From assembly GCA_964543475.1 (NCBI GenBank), contig CAZIYJ010000007.1:62001-126000 (forward strand): a stretch of 64,000 nucleotides of DNA, given 5' to 3'. The DNA is from JAYSYM01 sp964543475. Lineage in GTDB: Bacteria; Bdellovibrionota; Bdellovibrionia; Bdellovibrionales; JAMPXM01. Positions 8,505 to 17,626 of the stretch are shown one piece after another. A model generated the notes under the pieces. The model was given only the letters and a program-made list of their open reading frames with translations, did no database searches and was not told the origin of the DNA. Made by a program: the position numbers and the translations under genes. Every line of letters begins with the position of its first letter. Positions within the stretch are counted from its first letter, which is position 1.

Positions 8505-9544
8505 AGATCGGCCCGATGGGAATCCCGAAGGGCTTCAAAGCTTCTATTGCTGCGGCAATCTTGCTAATTGTCATTGCTTTCGCTTTTCAGTTTTCAAAAA
8601 CAAACACGTCCGATGCGAAAGTTATCAAAGTGCTGTCGTACTCTTCGTTTTTGGCTTCGTGGGGCCCAGGCCCTGAAATTGCAAAACTATTTAAAGAGCA
8701 AACCGGAATTGAAGTCGTATACCAAGATGCAGACGATGCAGGCCTCTTGCTTACCAAGCTTGAGCTTTTTCCGAGTGATGTCGTCTTAGGTTTAGACTGG
8801 ATCACAGTTTCAGAGGCAAAAACTAAATTTAGTTGGAAAGCTCATAACGTTAAACAGCAAGGCGCGGTGAGATTTTCTGAGCCGATCTTTGATGATCCTC
8901 AGTTTCTTGCATTTGATTGGGCTCCGTTAACTTTTATCTATCGAAAAGGTGAAACCGATCCTCCCAAAAGCCTCGATGATCTTCTTCATCCGCGATTCAA
9001 AGGTCAGATAAGTCTTCAAGACCCACGAACTTCAGCGCCAGGGCTCCTGTTTCTTTATTGGTTAGTCGCTTTGAAGGGAGAGGACGGCGCATTTGAGTTT
9101 CTAAATCAACTTCGCTCCAACATTCGATCTGTCTCTCCGTCTTGGTCAACTGCGTACGGTCTATTTCAAAAAGGTGAAGCTAAGCTCGTATTTTCGTATT
9201 TAACTTCACCCGTATACCACTGGGTGAACGAAAAAGATCTGCGGTACCAAGCGGCAGAGCTGAGTGACAAGCATATCTATCAAGCTGAGCTTGCGGGAAT
9301 TCCCGGGACTTGTCAAAACTGTGAAGCAGCACACATGTTTTTAGATTTTTTGAACAGCGAATTGGCTCAGCGAATTCTCATGAACAAAAATGTGATGTAT
9401 CCAGTACATGAAAAAATTGTTCCAACTGACGTCGCAGGATTTCACAGATTACCTGCTGTTTCTCTATTGCAGGTAGATAACTTAAGAGAACTTACTAATA
9501 GAAAAAAACAACTCGTTGAACGCTGGAAAGAGTTAAAACTTTAA
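8498..9544 (+). CDS. thiB: Thiamine-type ABC transporter substrate-binding protein
   Basis: The segment VLSYSSFLASWGPGPEIAKLF is characteristic of thiamine-binding periplasmic proteins (ThiB/TbpA); later segments (FDWAPLTFIYRKG, SPSWSTAYGLFQKGEAKLV) also fit. The N-terminus is basic and then one hydrophobic stretch (about 15-32) without a clear cleavage site, so the protein may be membrane-anchored or exported with an unusual signal. The GTG at 8498 overlaps the preceding stop; an ATG at 8516 is an alternative start. Followed by permease and ATPase genes, completing a thiBPQ set. Ligand could be thiamine or a phosphate ester. Confidence 0.85.
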   Translation: MVKIGPMGIPKGFKASIAAAILLIVIAFAFQFSKTNTSDAKVIKVLSYSSFLASWGPGPEIAKLFKEQTGIEVVYQDADDAGLLLTKLELFPSDVVLGLDWITVSEAKTKFSWKAHNVKQQGAVRFSEPIFDDPQFLAFDWAPLTFIYRKGETDPPKSLDDLLHPRFKGQISLQDPRTSAPGLLFLYWLVALKGEDGAFEFLNQLRSNIRSVSPSWSTAYGLFQKGEAKLVFSYLTSPVYHWVNEKDLRYQAAELSDKHIYQAELAGIPGTCQNCEAAHMFLDFLNSELAQRILMNKNVMYPVHEKIVPTDVAGFHRLPAVSLLQVDNLRELTNRKKQLVERWKELKL

Positions 9545-9546
9545 AA

Positions 9547-11016
9547 ATGCGAAAGCACAGTCTATCGAGCTTCATCATTTTGTTTCTTGTTTCGCCATAC
9601 CTGGTTTTGTTTTCTTACTTTGCCTTCGCAAGTGGTTTTAAGTTTGATATCGCTACAGATTTTGCAGATGCCTTTAACTTTACACTCCTGCAAGCTCTCG
9701 CTAGCTCGTTGATCGCAACCGTTTTTGGAATCGCTGGAAGTTTTGGGCTTATCGGTCTGAGAGGCTACTCGTCAAATTCGAAACGAAATTCGCTCCTAAT
9801 TAATTTATTTGTTCTCCTGCCGAGTGCGGCTCCAGTCCTATTTGTAATTTTGTCGGCACTCAACATAGCTCCGTCACTCACCGGACTCTCGGGAATTGTT
9901 TTGCTGCACTCGCTGATCAACGTTGGGTTAGTAGCGGTAACGTTTGAAATGTTGTTGATCGAGAAAACAGGTGGCTATCTTGAGCTTGCTCGAGTCGAAG
10001 GCGCTTCAGTTGGTAGAATGATTTTCAAAATAATTTTACCGATTCTAAAAAAAGAAATTATCTTGATCTGGCTTTCAATATTTGCGTTCTGTTTTACAAG
10101 CTTTGCTATTCCGCTCATCATCGGCGGAAGCCAGGCGACGACTATCGAAGTACTCATCTACGAATTGATTCGAGTTGACGCAAACTGGGGAGATGCCTCA
10201 ATAGTAGCGGGCCTCCAATCACTTTTTATTTTCATTCTAACTTTTGCCATCGTCCGAAGCGACCACGAACATTCATCGCGCGAGACCAATCTTCAATTCT
10301 TGGGTGTAAAATTGCTTTCGGTTTTAATTTTGCTCCCAAGTACTGTGTTAGTTATTGGACTCCTCATCGAATTAATTCCAGGGTTTCGCGAGTTGTTTCG
10401 AGAAATTCCGATCTCTGAATTGCTATCGTTGGGTTTGAACTCGCTTATGATTTCTCTCGGGACGGCAACACTCTGTCTTGCCAGTCTCGGGCTGATTGCT
10501 TTGGCGCAGCCTACGGGAGTTTGGCGTAAAATGATTCTAGGATTTCTTGCTCCGAGTTCGATTCTCACTGGCTTTGCACTTTTGATTGTGTGGCGTGATG
10601 TTGGTGCAGCATCTCTAATTAAAATTTCTATCGGGCTGACTCTGCTTTTCTTGCCGATTCTTTATCGACTCGGTTGGGATGCAAAGCTTCGCCAACTTCG
10701 CAGCCAAATTCAAACCGCCGAAATCCTCGGTGCTAATCGGTGGCTTGCATTTACGAAAGTCGCTTGGCCGCAGCTTCAACCGACAGCCGCCAAGCTCTCA
10801 GCACTTGCAGCGTTCTGGGCGTGGGGAGACTTTGCACTCAGCAAAATGGTTGCTGAGAGAACTCTCTCGATTTCTTTGATGGTTCAGTCCTTGATGGGTG
10901 CTTATCGCTTAAGTTCTGCAACAGCGCTTGTCTGGTTGATGTTCTTTGGAAGTGCGCTAACATACTTCATAGTTTGGAGCGTGGTGAATGTCGCGAGTCG
11001 AAAACCTTCTCATTGA
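9547..11016 (+). CDS. thiP: ABC transporter permease, two fused domains
   Basis: At 489 residues with about twelve membrane helices, it has two binding-protein-dependent permease domains in one chain, as ThiP does. The first EAA-like loop is GYLELARVEGASVGRMIFKI and the second is IQTAEILGANRWLAFTKVAW. It begins 2 bp after thiB and overlaps thiQ by 29 bp, so the three subunits are co-translated. No thiamine-pyrophosphate riboswitch was seen before the operon. Confidence 0.85.
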   Translation: MRKHSLSSFIILFLVSPYLVLFSYFAFASGFKFDIATDFADAFNFTLLQALASSLIATVFGIAGSFGLIGLRGYSSNSKRNSLLINLFVLLPSAAPVLFVILSALNIAPSLTGLSGIVLLHSLINVGLVAVTFEMLLIEKTGGYLELARVEGASVGRMIFKIILPILKKEIILIWLSIFAFCFTSFAIPLIIGGSQATTIEVLIYELIRVDANWGDASIVAGLQSLFIFILTFAIVRSDHEHSSRETNLQFLGVKLLSVLILLPSTVLVIGLLIELIPGFRELFREIPISELLSLGLNSLMISLGTATLCLASLGLIALAQPTGVWRKMILGFLAPSSILTGFALLIVWRDVGAASLIKISIGLTLLFLPILYRLGWDAKLRQLRSQIQTAEILGANRWLAFTKVAWPQLQPTAAKLSALAAFWAWGDFALSKMVAERTLSISLMVQSLMGAYRLSSATALVWLMFFGSALTYFIVWSVVNVASRKPSH

Positions 11017-11659
11017 GTATTCCGATTTTAAGATCGATATTCCGTCGTGGGAAATTCTTGATCAAGGTGTCACGGCTCTGTGGGGCCCGTCGGGCGCTGG
11101 CAAAACCACTGTGTTTCGTGCGTTACTTGGGTTAGAGCCTGTTAAGTCATTGAAGTGGATATTTGCAGCTCCCGGAGCTACCGAAGGTGAGCAACTGGAT
11201 CTTGCGGCTCTTCCGACTCCTGCGCGTAAGTTGGGGGTCGTCTTTCAAACGCTCGATCTTTTTCCTCATATGACTGCACGAGAGAACATCCGCTTTGCGG
11301 CCGAAGCTCGCGGGTTATCAAATTCTGAAACCAAATCGCGCGAAGAAGAATTAATTGCAACTCTGCGGATGTCATCGTTTATCGATCGTTCGGCTTCAGT
11401 CATTTCTGGCGGTGAGAAGCAGCGAGTTGCTTTGGCTCGGGCAATGATTGCGCGTCCGCGGGTTTTGTTTTTGGACGAACCGTTTTCGTCACTTGATGCT
11501 GACCTTAAGGGTGAAGCGCGCGCGCTGGTGAAATCAGCCATCGCTGCTTGGAAAATTCCAACTGTTCTTGTCACTCACGACAAAGACGATCTCGCAGCTC
11601 TCGCAACGAAAATTTCTGAGATTAGAAATGGGAAGATTGTTTCAGAGCGAATGATTTAG
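10988..11659 (+). CDS. thiQ: ABC transporter ATP-binding protein
   Basis: A 223-residue ATPase with Walker A GPSGAGKTT (33-41), signature ISGGEKQRVALARAM, Walker B VLFLDEP and the H-loop in VTHDKDD. It powers the permease whose gene it overlaps. The short length and lack of a regulatory C-terminal domain match ThiQ rather than polyamine or sulfate ATPases. The operon seems to end here; a 378-bp non-coding gap follows. Confidence 0.85.
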   Translation: MSRVENLLIEYSDFKIDIPSWEILDQGVTALWGPSGAGKTTVFRALLGLEPVKSLKWIFAAPGATEGEQLDLAALPTPARKLGVVFQTLDLFPHMTARENIRFAAEARGLSNSETKSREEELIATLRMSSFIDRSASVISGGEKQRVALARAMIARPRVLFLDEPFSSLDADLKGEARALVKSAIAAWKIPTVLVTHDKDDLAALATKISEIRNGKIVSERMI

Positions 11660-12037
11660 TTTTTGTTCTTCGGTATAGTGGCCGGCTTCTTCAAGGATTC
11701 CGTTATCGTAACCTTTCTCTCTAACTCCATATCAATTAATTTCGAATTCGCATGCGGGTAACAATTGAACCGGAAGAAAGTTAAATCTGTGATGGGTCAA
11801 CTTTTTATTTGACACGATTTCGTCAGCCGCACGCTGTTGCTTGTGCGTAACAATTTGGTAAGTCTGATCGGTTCGCATTTTAAAAATTTAAACTCTTTCC
11901 ATCGAGCGACAGCGCGCAGAATGATGACGCTAATTAGTTTATCGAGCCGCGAGCGTCTGAAAAGAAACTGAGAAATATCAAATTTTAAATGTCGTGTTAT
12001 GGTGCTCGCACTTCCACGGTGGAAGTAAAGGAGCAAA
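11660..12037 (+). other. 378-bp non-coding gap with one palindrome
   Basis: I see no convincing gene. A short open frame on the minus strand (11797-12036) lacks a ribosome site and any family resemblance. A TTGACA-like hexamer near 11813 lacks a matching -10 box. The only clear structure is the 17-bp palindrome at 12010-12026 just before the HNH gene. Confidence 0.6.
12010..12026. repeat. ACTTCCAC palindrome upstream of HNH gene
   Basis: Perfect 8-bp arms ACTTCCAC / GTGGAAGT around one base. It ends four bases before the GGAG ribosome site of the HNH gene, so in RNA it would form a hairpin beside that site. Two related copies lie inside the gene. Confidence 0.8.
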
Positions 12038-13012
12038 ATGCAAACCGAAAAAAATTCCTCTGATCAAATCACTTTCATGACTCAACTCAAAAAAGTTTCG
12101 AGTGAAAAGATCGATGCAGAGCTTCGACTGGAGACAGCGTCAGAGCGCGAGCTCTTATCTAAGATCGTTTGCTACATTTACGAAGTTGATCGACGAAAGC
12201 TTTATCTGCGGTACAACTGCACGAGTCTTTTTGAATATCTCACTAAAGAAATGAAATATTCTGCGGGTTCTGCCCAACGGAGGCTCGATGCTGCAAGGTT
12301 GCTCGGTGACACACCAGAACTTGTTGAAGGCCTCGCTTCTGGAGATTTGACGCTAAGTCAAATTTCTATTGTCGCCCATGGATTGAAGCAGGCCAAGAGA
12401 GAGGCAAGTAACAGCGGAGCAAAGTTCACTTCCACCGTGGAAGTGAAGCGGGATTTATTTTCGAAGGTAAAGTCGCAGGCGACAGCGGGTGCTCAGCAGA
12501 TCGTGGCGAAGACTCTCAATTTAGAAATTAGAGCTTTCGATAAAATGGTCGTTCAAAGAGATGAATCGCTTCGTTTAGAAATTACCTTTTCAAAAGAAGA
12601 AGTGGAGCTTTTGAAAGAGGTAAAAGATTTGCTTTCGCATTCAATGCCAGGTGCTAGCTATAAAGAAGTTTTGGTCGCGAGTTTGAAAGAATTGAAGAAG
12701 AGAAAAAGTGCTTCGCCACAAAAGAAGGAAGGGATTAGTCAGAAATTAGAAGTGCGCGCTTCCGCTGTGGAAGTAAAAAAGTTTGACCACAGCAAGTCAT
12801 CGATTGGGGAAGTTAGAAGATCGGTATTCAGAAAAGATAAGAGTTGTCGGTGGGAGTTCGCAAATGGTCAGAAGTGCGGATCTACTTTTCAACTTCAAAT
12901 AGATCATAAAAAATCGAAGTGGTTGGGCGGGTCGAATGAGTCGGACAATCTTCAATTACTTTGCTCAGCACACAACAAGCTAAAGTATCAGCAGGAGATG
13001 GGGCTTAGTTAA
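12038..13012 (+). CDS. HNH endonuclease
   Basis: A 324-residue protein. The N-terminal two thirds are helical and charged, similar to the DUF222-like region found before many HNH domains. The C-terminus (about 270-320) has the HNH core: a C-x-C-type zinc knuckle around GQKCGSTF, QIDHKKSKWLGG with the catalytic histidine, SDNLQLLCSAHN and a last basic segment. Ribosome site GGAG is four bases before ATG. Two copies of a palindrome are read in frame as TSTVEVK and ASAVEVK. No partner gene indicates restriction, toxin or homing function; a stand-alone nuclease or mobile-element remnant is possible. Confidence 0.85.
   Translation: MQTEKNSSDQITFMTQLKKVSSEKIDAELRLETASERELLSKIVCYIYEVDRRKLYLRYNCTSLFEYLTKEMKYSAGSAQRRLDAARLLGDTPELVEGLASGDLTLSQISIVAHGLKQAKREASNSGAKFTSTVEVKRDLFSKVKSQATAGAQQIVAKTLNLEIRAFDKMVVQRDESLRLEITFSKEEVELLKEVKDLLSHSMPGASYKEVLVASLKELKKRKSASPQKKEGISQKLEVRASAVEVKKFDHSKSSIGEVRRSVFRKDKSCRWEFANGQKCGSTFQLQIDHKKSKWLGGSNESDNLQLLCSAHNKLKYQQEMGLS
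12425..12447. repeat. ACTTCCAC palindrome inside HNH gene
   Basis: The best copy: perfect 11-bp arms (TTCACTTCCAC / GTGGAAGTGAA) around one base. It is read in frame as FTSTVEVK. It shares its 17-bp core with the copy at 12010. Confidence 0.85.
12758..12774. repeat. ACTTCCAC palindrome, degenerate copy
   Basis: GCTTCCGC T GTGGAAGT, with a G:T mismatch inside the arms and one at the edge. Same reading frame as the 12425 copy (ASAVEVK), about 330 bp downstream. Confidence 0.65.
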
Positions 13013-13054
13013 CTGCAGTGATTAGGGTGACCGCACAAGGGAAGCTCCGGAAAA

Positions 13055-14083
13055 CTAGCCCTTGACGAGCGAAGGGTTGATCTTGCGAGGCCACACAGCT
13101 TGCTTCTTCGCTAACGGAATAAAACTTGCGGCAGCTGCGATGTCGTTGATGTGATTAAATTCTGCTTCAGTAAAACCATGAAGTTTCTCAAGATTCGAAT
13201 ATTCATCGAGCAAAGTCGTATTAAACACACCTGGATCATCGGTGTTCAACGTCACTGGAACTCCAGCTTCCATCAATTTTCGAAACGGATGCTTCGCAAC
13301 GGATTCAACTGCGTTTGTTAACCAGTTGCTGATTGGGCAGAGCTCAAGAGGAATTTTACGCTCTCGAATGTAAGCCATTGCTTTTTCGTCTTTGGCAATT
13401 TGTACGCCGTGACCGATGCGATCGGCTCCAAGTTTTTCGACAGCATCGTAAACTGATTGTGAGGCGGTCGGAACTGGCGCCTCGCCAGCATGAACCGTAA
13501 TTTTTAAGCCTGCTGCTTTTGCTTCTTGAAAGTAGGGAGCAAACAATTTGCAATCAAAACCAACTTCGTTATCAGCAAGATCTAAACCGACAATAGAATC
13601 TTTGTTTGCAATTGCAAAGTCCGTTACACGTTTTGCATCTGCTTGAGAGCGAATACGTTGAATGATCAAAAGTAAACCCACTGCAATTGGCAAATGCGAA
13701 CAGGCTTTTACTCCGGCATTGATTGCATCGTGAATCTGTTGAAACGAAAGATGCTCGTGGCCCTCTTCGATAAATGTCGGAGCGTAACGAAGCTCAAGAA
13801 TTCGCACTCCCTCGGCCGAGCAATCCTCGATGATTTCTCGAGTGATTCGAGTGAGCACTTCAGGTGCATTAATAACTTGTTGGGTGACCATGAATTTTTT
13901 GAGCACTGCTCCTAAATCAGCCATCGGCTCAGTCACTAAAAACTCACGCTTAAATTCTTCGTCGCTTTCTGGGACTTTAATGCCCTGCGCTCGAGCTAAT
14001 TCTTTCAGAGTCGATGGCCGCATAGAGCACTCGAGATGGCGATGAAGTTCTGCTTTGGGAATGGCCCGTAAATTCATATCCAC
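13055..14083 (-). CDS. add: Adenosine deaminase family protein
   Basis: Deaminates adenosine to inosine in purine salvage. The metal-binding HRH of KAELHRHLE (about 10-18), VHAGEAP (near 200), HGVQI and NTDDPGVF (near 280) are the expected zinc and catalytic motifs, and 342 residues is the usual length. Purine salvage would fit a predator taking nucleosides from prey, but that is inference. Adenine deaminase activity in the same family cannot be excluded. The gene is divergent from the transketolase gene, with a 73-bp gap that should hold both promoters. Confidence 0.88.
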   Translation of the reverse strand: MDMNLRAIPKAELHRHLECSMRPSTLKELARAQGIKVPESDEEFKREFLVTEPMADLGAVLKKFMVTQQVINAPEVLTRITREIIEDCSAEGVRILELRYAPTFIEEGHEHLSFQQIHDAINAGVKACSHLPIAVGLLLIIQRIRSQADAKRVTDFAIANKDSIVGLDLADNEVGFDCKLFAPYFQEAKAAGLKITVHAGEAPVPTASQSVYDAVEKLGADRIGHGVQIAKDEKAMAYIRERKIPLELCPISNWLTNAVESVAKHPFRKLMEAGVPVTLNTDDPGVFNTTLLDEYSNLEKLHGFTEAEFNHINDIAAAASFIPLAKKQAVWPRKINPSLVKG

Positions 14084-14156
14084 GGAGAATAGGGTGCCAA
14101 GCGCTCTAGAAACAAGAATTTATTGACCAAGGTGTGAGGCGCTGCGATAAGAAAAC

Positions 14157-16205
14157 ATGTCACAAGTACAGCCAATCAGTATCAAATCGCGTTTAGCCTC
14201 TAGCCCTTCAAATGCTCCAAAATTCCCAGTCAGAGTTCAGCTGCAAAGTGGTGAATCGATCACTGTTGCTGACCCGCGAGCAACCAGAGCCATGATTATC
14301 TTGATGGACATGAATGCTCTGCATGGAGGAGCGGCTAGTCACTACGGTGGTCCGGCAGCGTTTGCCGAACTCATGTCAGCGACCCATGGTCTCATGTTCA
14401 CCGAAGCAAAGAAGTCTGGAAGCGAGTGGTATCAGTGTTTCAATTTTGTGAACGATGCCGGCCACTGCGAAAATGGCCTTTATGCTCTTAAAGCCAACTA
14501 CGGTTTTGCGAATCTCTCTCTAAACGACTTAAAAAAATTCCGATCAATCGAGAGTCCCCTCACTGGTCACGGTGAAGCCCATTTATTTCCACAAGGAGTG
14601 CTTGTGAGCAATGGTCCTCTTGGATCAGGCTTGCCTCAAGCACAGGGCCTTGCGATGGCTGATTCACTTGCCGGAAAAAAGCGCCTCACTGTTTGCGCCA
14701 TCTCTGATGGAGCCGCGATGGAAGGCGAAGCAAAAGAATCTTTTGCTGCAATTCCTGGTTTAGCTCGTAAAGGGAAGATGGGTCCGTTCGTCTGTATCTT
14801 AAGCGATAACAAAACAAAACTTTCTGGTCGCATTGAGCAAGATTCATTTTCAATGGAGCCAACTTTTCAGTCTCTTGAGAAACTTGGATGGAAAGTGATT
14901 CGCATAGAAGACGGCCATAATCTTCAGGCGTGTGTCGCAAATATTGAAGAGGCGTTCGCGCAAGCAAAGCTCGACCCGAGTGTTCCGGTTTTGATTCACG
15001 CTCGTACGATTAAAGGCAAAGGAAGCAAAAAAGCTGAAGCATCAGCAACTGGATCGCACGGTTTTTCGCTTAAGAAGGCCGATGAGATCGCAGCTTTCCT
15101 CACCGAAATTTACGATGGTCAGGCAGTTCCAAACGAGTTCATGGCTTGGGCCGAAGAACTAATGCAGTACGAGAAAGACAAAGCAGCAAATGCAAAGCCT
15201 GCTGCGCCAGCTTCGACTGACCCAACTACGATCAAAGAGAAAATTCAGCTGGGAGTGAGTAGCGCGTTGATCAAAAAGCGCAAAGAAGGTCATCCGATCA
15301 TTTCTGTTTCAGCTGACTTACAAGGTTCAACTGGCCTTGCTGAGTTCCAAAAAGAATTTCCTGAGGCAACTCTTGATGTTGGCGTCGCCGAATCAAATAT
15401 GGTCAGCACCGCTGCAGGGCTTTCGATTGGCGGCTTTATTCCGATCGTAGATACATTCGCACAGTTCGGCGTTACAAAAGGTGCGCTCCCTATCACGATG
15501 GCAAATTTATCGCTTGGTCCAGTGATCGCAGTGTTTTCTCACACAGGATTCCAAGATGCTGCCGATGGTGCTTCACACCAGGCTCTTAGCTTCTTTGCTC
15601 AAGTTTCATCAATCCCGCACACCGAAGTTTATGCGCTAACGAGCAGCTCTGAGGCAGATGCTTTGGTTTCTCAGGCGATTGAGCGTTTTGCGGCCGACAG
15701 AAAAAACGGAAAAGTTCCGCCTTCAGTGATCTTCTTCTTAGGTCGCGAAAATTTTCCGCGTACTTATACAAATGATCTCAACTATAAACTTGGTGTTGGC
15801 CAAGAAATACATGCCGATGTTCCTCAAGCAAACAAAGCGGTAACGATAGTCGCGGCCGGATCTCTTCTACCAGAAGCATTGAAGGCAGCAAAAACTTTGA
15901 AGGAAAAAGGCATCGGTACAATCGTTATTAATCCATCATCGATTAATCATCCTGATACTGCACTGGTGACTAAAGCTCTCGCTCGAACCGGCGGAAAGCT
16001 TGTGACCGTTGAGGAGCATCGATTGACGGGCGGTATGGGAGCAATGCTTTCACATGCGCTCATGCTCAAAGGCGAAACGTTTAAACTTAAGTCTTTAGGT
16101 ATCGGCGATCACTTTGGTCAGAGCGCTTACTCAGCGCTTGATCTTTACAAGCGCGATGGTCTTGATAGCGCTGCAATTGCAAAAGCTGCTGAAAGCCTCG
16201 TTTAA
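14157..16205 (+). CDS. tkt: Transketolase, divergent
   Basis: Transfers two-carbon units between sugar phosphates in the pentose phosphate pathway, using thiamine diphosphate. At 682 residues it has all three parts: an N-terminal cofactor half, a middle half with DVGVAESNMVSTAAG (catalytic glutamate) and a C-terminal domain with VEEHRLTGGMGAML. Several canonical motifs are altered: SHYGGPAAF where GHPG is usual, and SDG rather than GDG at the start of the cofactor motif that ends SDNK. The enzyme call is good; the exact donor and acceptor sugars may differ. A thiamine-uptake operon lies 3 kb upstream. Confidence 0.85.
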   Translation: MSQVQPISIKSRLASSPSNAPKFPVRVQLQSGESITVADPRATRAMIILMDMNALHGGAASHYGGPAAFAELMSATHGLMFTEAKKSGSEWYQCFNFVNDAGHCENGLYALKANYGFANLSLNDLKKFRSIESPLTGHGEAHLFPQGVLVSNGPLGSGLPQAQGLAMADSLAGKKRLTVCAISDGAAMEGEAKESFAAIPGLARKGKMGPFVCILSDNKTKLSGRIEQDSFSMEPTFQSLEKLGWKVIRIEDGHNLQACVANIEEAFAQAKLDPSVPVLIHARTIKGKGSKKAEASATGSHGFSLKKADEIAAFLTEIYDGQAVPNEFMAWAEELMQYEKDKAANAKPAAPASTDPTTIKEKIQLGVSSALIKKRKEGHPIISVSADLQGSTGLAEFQKEFPEATLDVGVAESNMVSTAAGLSIGGFIPIVDTFAQFGVTKGALPITMANLSLGPVIAVFSHTGFQDAADGASHQALSFFAQVSSIPHTEVYALTSSSEADALVSQAIERFAADRKNGKVPPSVIFFLGRENFPRTYTNDLNYKLGVGQEIHADVPQANKAVTIVAAGSLLPEALKAAKTLKEKGIGTIVINPSSINHPDTALVTKALARTGGKLVTVEEHRLTGGMGAMLSHALMLKGETFKLKSLGIGDHFGQSAYSALDLYKRDGLDSAAIAKAAESLV

Positions 16206-16229
16206 AAAGGTCGCCAATTAATTTTCGAT

Positions 16230-17534
16230 CTAAATGTCGAGCGATTTTATAGCGTCTGCGCTCGGGCGTTTGATGAAGTAGAGAATCGCAATAACAGCAA
16301 AGATTCCTGCAGCCAATAAAAGTTCATTTGTTTTTGCAAAGCTTAACATCGTTAAGCAAACAACGGCCCCAAGAATCGGGACAAAAGTAGGAACTTCGAA
16401 TCGTCCCTTCCGTTCATTCTTTTTTCGTTGAAGAACTACGAGAGAGATATTCACAACCGCAAAACAGATTAATAAAAGTACGCTGGTTGCTTTCGCAAGA
16501 ACAGAAATGTCGCCAGCTAATGCTAGGCCGAGCAAAATCAGCAAAATAGTTGCGGCTGCAATGTGCGGTGTATGGCGTACCGGATGAATTTTCCCAAGCG
16601 CTGAAGGAAGAAGTTTTTGGTTTGCCATTCCATACAACAAGCGAGAGCCCATCACGTAATTTAACAGCGCAGTATTCGCTACAGCGAACATCGAAATAAT
16701 GCTGAAGATAGCTGTCGGGAACCAAGGAGCAGCTTTCGCTACCACATCAACGAGTGGTTGTTTTGATCCGGCTAAGTCGACGGGTGGTAAGACTGATACG
16801 GCGACCAAGCTGATGGTCACATAGATCAGCGACGACACTCCAACTGCAGTGAGAAGGCCAATCGGAAGATTGCGCTCAGGATTTTTTACCTCTTCGCTCA
16901 CATTCAAAATGTCTTCAAAGCCAACGAAAGAATAAAACGTAAGGACTGCGCCGGTTAAGACGATCGAGAAACCTAATTCACCAGTTGGGTTTGCAGGAGT
17001 TGTGGCGTCGAAGTAATCCACTGATCCAAGGTAGCTCACGCCAACTCCGATGACGATGACGAGACCAGTGAGTTCGATGATGGTGCAGACAGCGTTCATC
17101 CACATCGACTCTCGCATGCCCCAGAAAACGATGAATCCAACGACACAGGCAAAAATAATTATCCCTGCGGTGAGTGGAATGAATTCGAAAAGACCAGTGA
17201 AGTAACCTGAAAAAACTCGGCAAGCGGTTGCCATTGAAGTCAGCCCTGAAGCAAGAACGGCTAAGCCGATGGTGTAAGAGAGAAACGGTTTTGAAAAAGC
17301 ACGGAAGGTGATGTAAGCAGCACCTCCTGCTTTGGGATATCGTGATCCGAGCGATGCATACGACAAACCAGTAAGTCCGGCAGCCACCATGCTGGTTACA
17401 AAACCGAGCCAGGCTGCATAACCCATTTCGCCGGCTGCTTTACCAACGAGGCCATAAATACCAGCGCCGAGTATATCTCCAACACCGTAAAGAATCAGGG
17501 CCACCAAACCAATGTTGCGTTCAAGTTTTGTCAT
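16230..17534 (-). CDS. APC-family amino acid permease
   Basis: About twelve membrane helices in 434 residues; the N-terminal GVGDILGAGIYGLVGKAAGE is the substrate-binding unwound helix of the amino acid-polyamine-organocation family, and the FVGFEDILNVSEEVKNPERNLP segment is typical. I start at the ATG at 17534, not 17564, because GGAGAG lies six bases upstream and the extra ten residues do not look like the family. The RBS lies directly behind the terminator of tatA, so expression must come from read-through or an unseen promoter. Substrate unknown. Confidence 0.88.
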   Translation of the reverse strand: MTKLERNIGLVALILYGVGDILGAGIYGLVGKAAGEMGYAAWLGFVTSMVAAGLTGLSYASLGSRYPKAGGAAYITFRAFSKPFLSYTIGLAVLASGLTSMATACRVFSGYFTGLFEFIPLTAGIIIFACVVGFIVFWGMRESMWMNAVCTIIELTGLVIVIGVGVSYLGSVDYFDATTPANPTGELGFSIVLTGAVLTFYSFVGFEDILNVSEEVKNPERNLPIGLLTAVGVSSLIYVTISLVAVSVLPPVDLAGSKQPLVDVVAKAAPWFPTAIFSIISMFAVANTALLNYVMGSRLLYGMANQKLLPSALGKIHPVRHTPHIAAATILLILLGLALAGDISVLAKATSVLLLICFAVVNISLVVLQRKKNERKGRFEVPTFVPILGAVVCLTMLSFAKTNELLLAAGIFAVIAILYFIKRPSADAIKSLDI

Positions 17535-17551
17535 GCGCGCTCTCCAAAAAC

Positions 17552-17583
17552 AAAAAAGGCCCAAAGTTTCCTTTGAGCCTTAA
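17552..17583 (-). terminator. Intrinsic terminator after tatA / before permease
   Basis: Read on the minus strand: AAGGCTCAAAG, loop GAAA, CTTTGGGCCTT, then a T-run. The stem of about 11 bp is broken by one mismatch. It ends within about 10 bp of the permease ribosome site, so it may double as an attenuator. Confidence 0.85.
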
Positions 17584-17626
17584 TCGAGTAATTTAAGATT
17601 GTCTAACTTAACCTGTGAGAAAAAAT

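Noticed and set aside
11797..12036. 79-codon minus-strand open frame before the HNH gene
   Set aside because: No ribosome site, no family resemblance, and its start lies in the palindrome; probably chance.
13036..13064. Hairpin CAAGGG / CCCTTG between the HNH and add genes
   Set aside because: Weak 6-bp stem overlapping the add stop codon and without a T-run.
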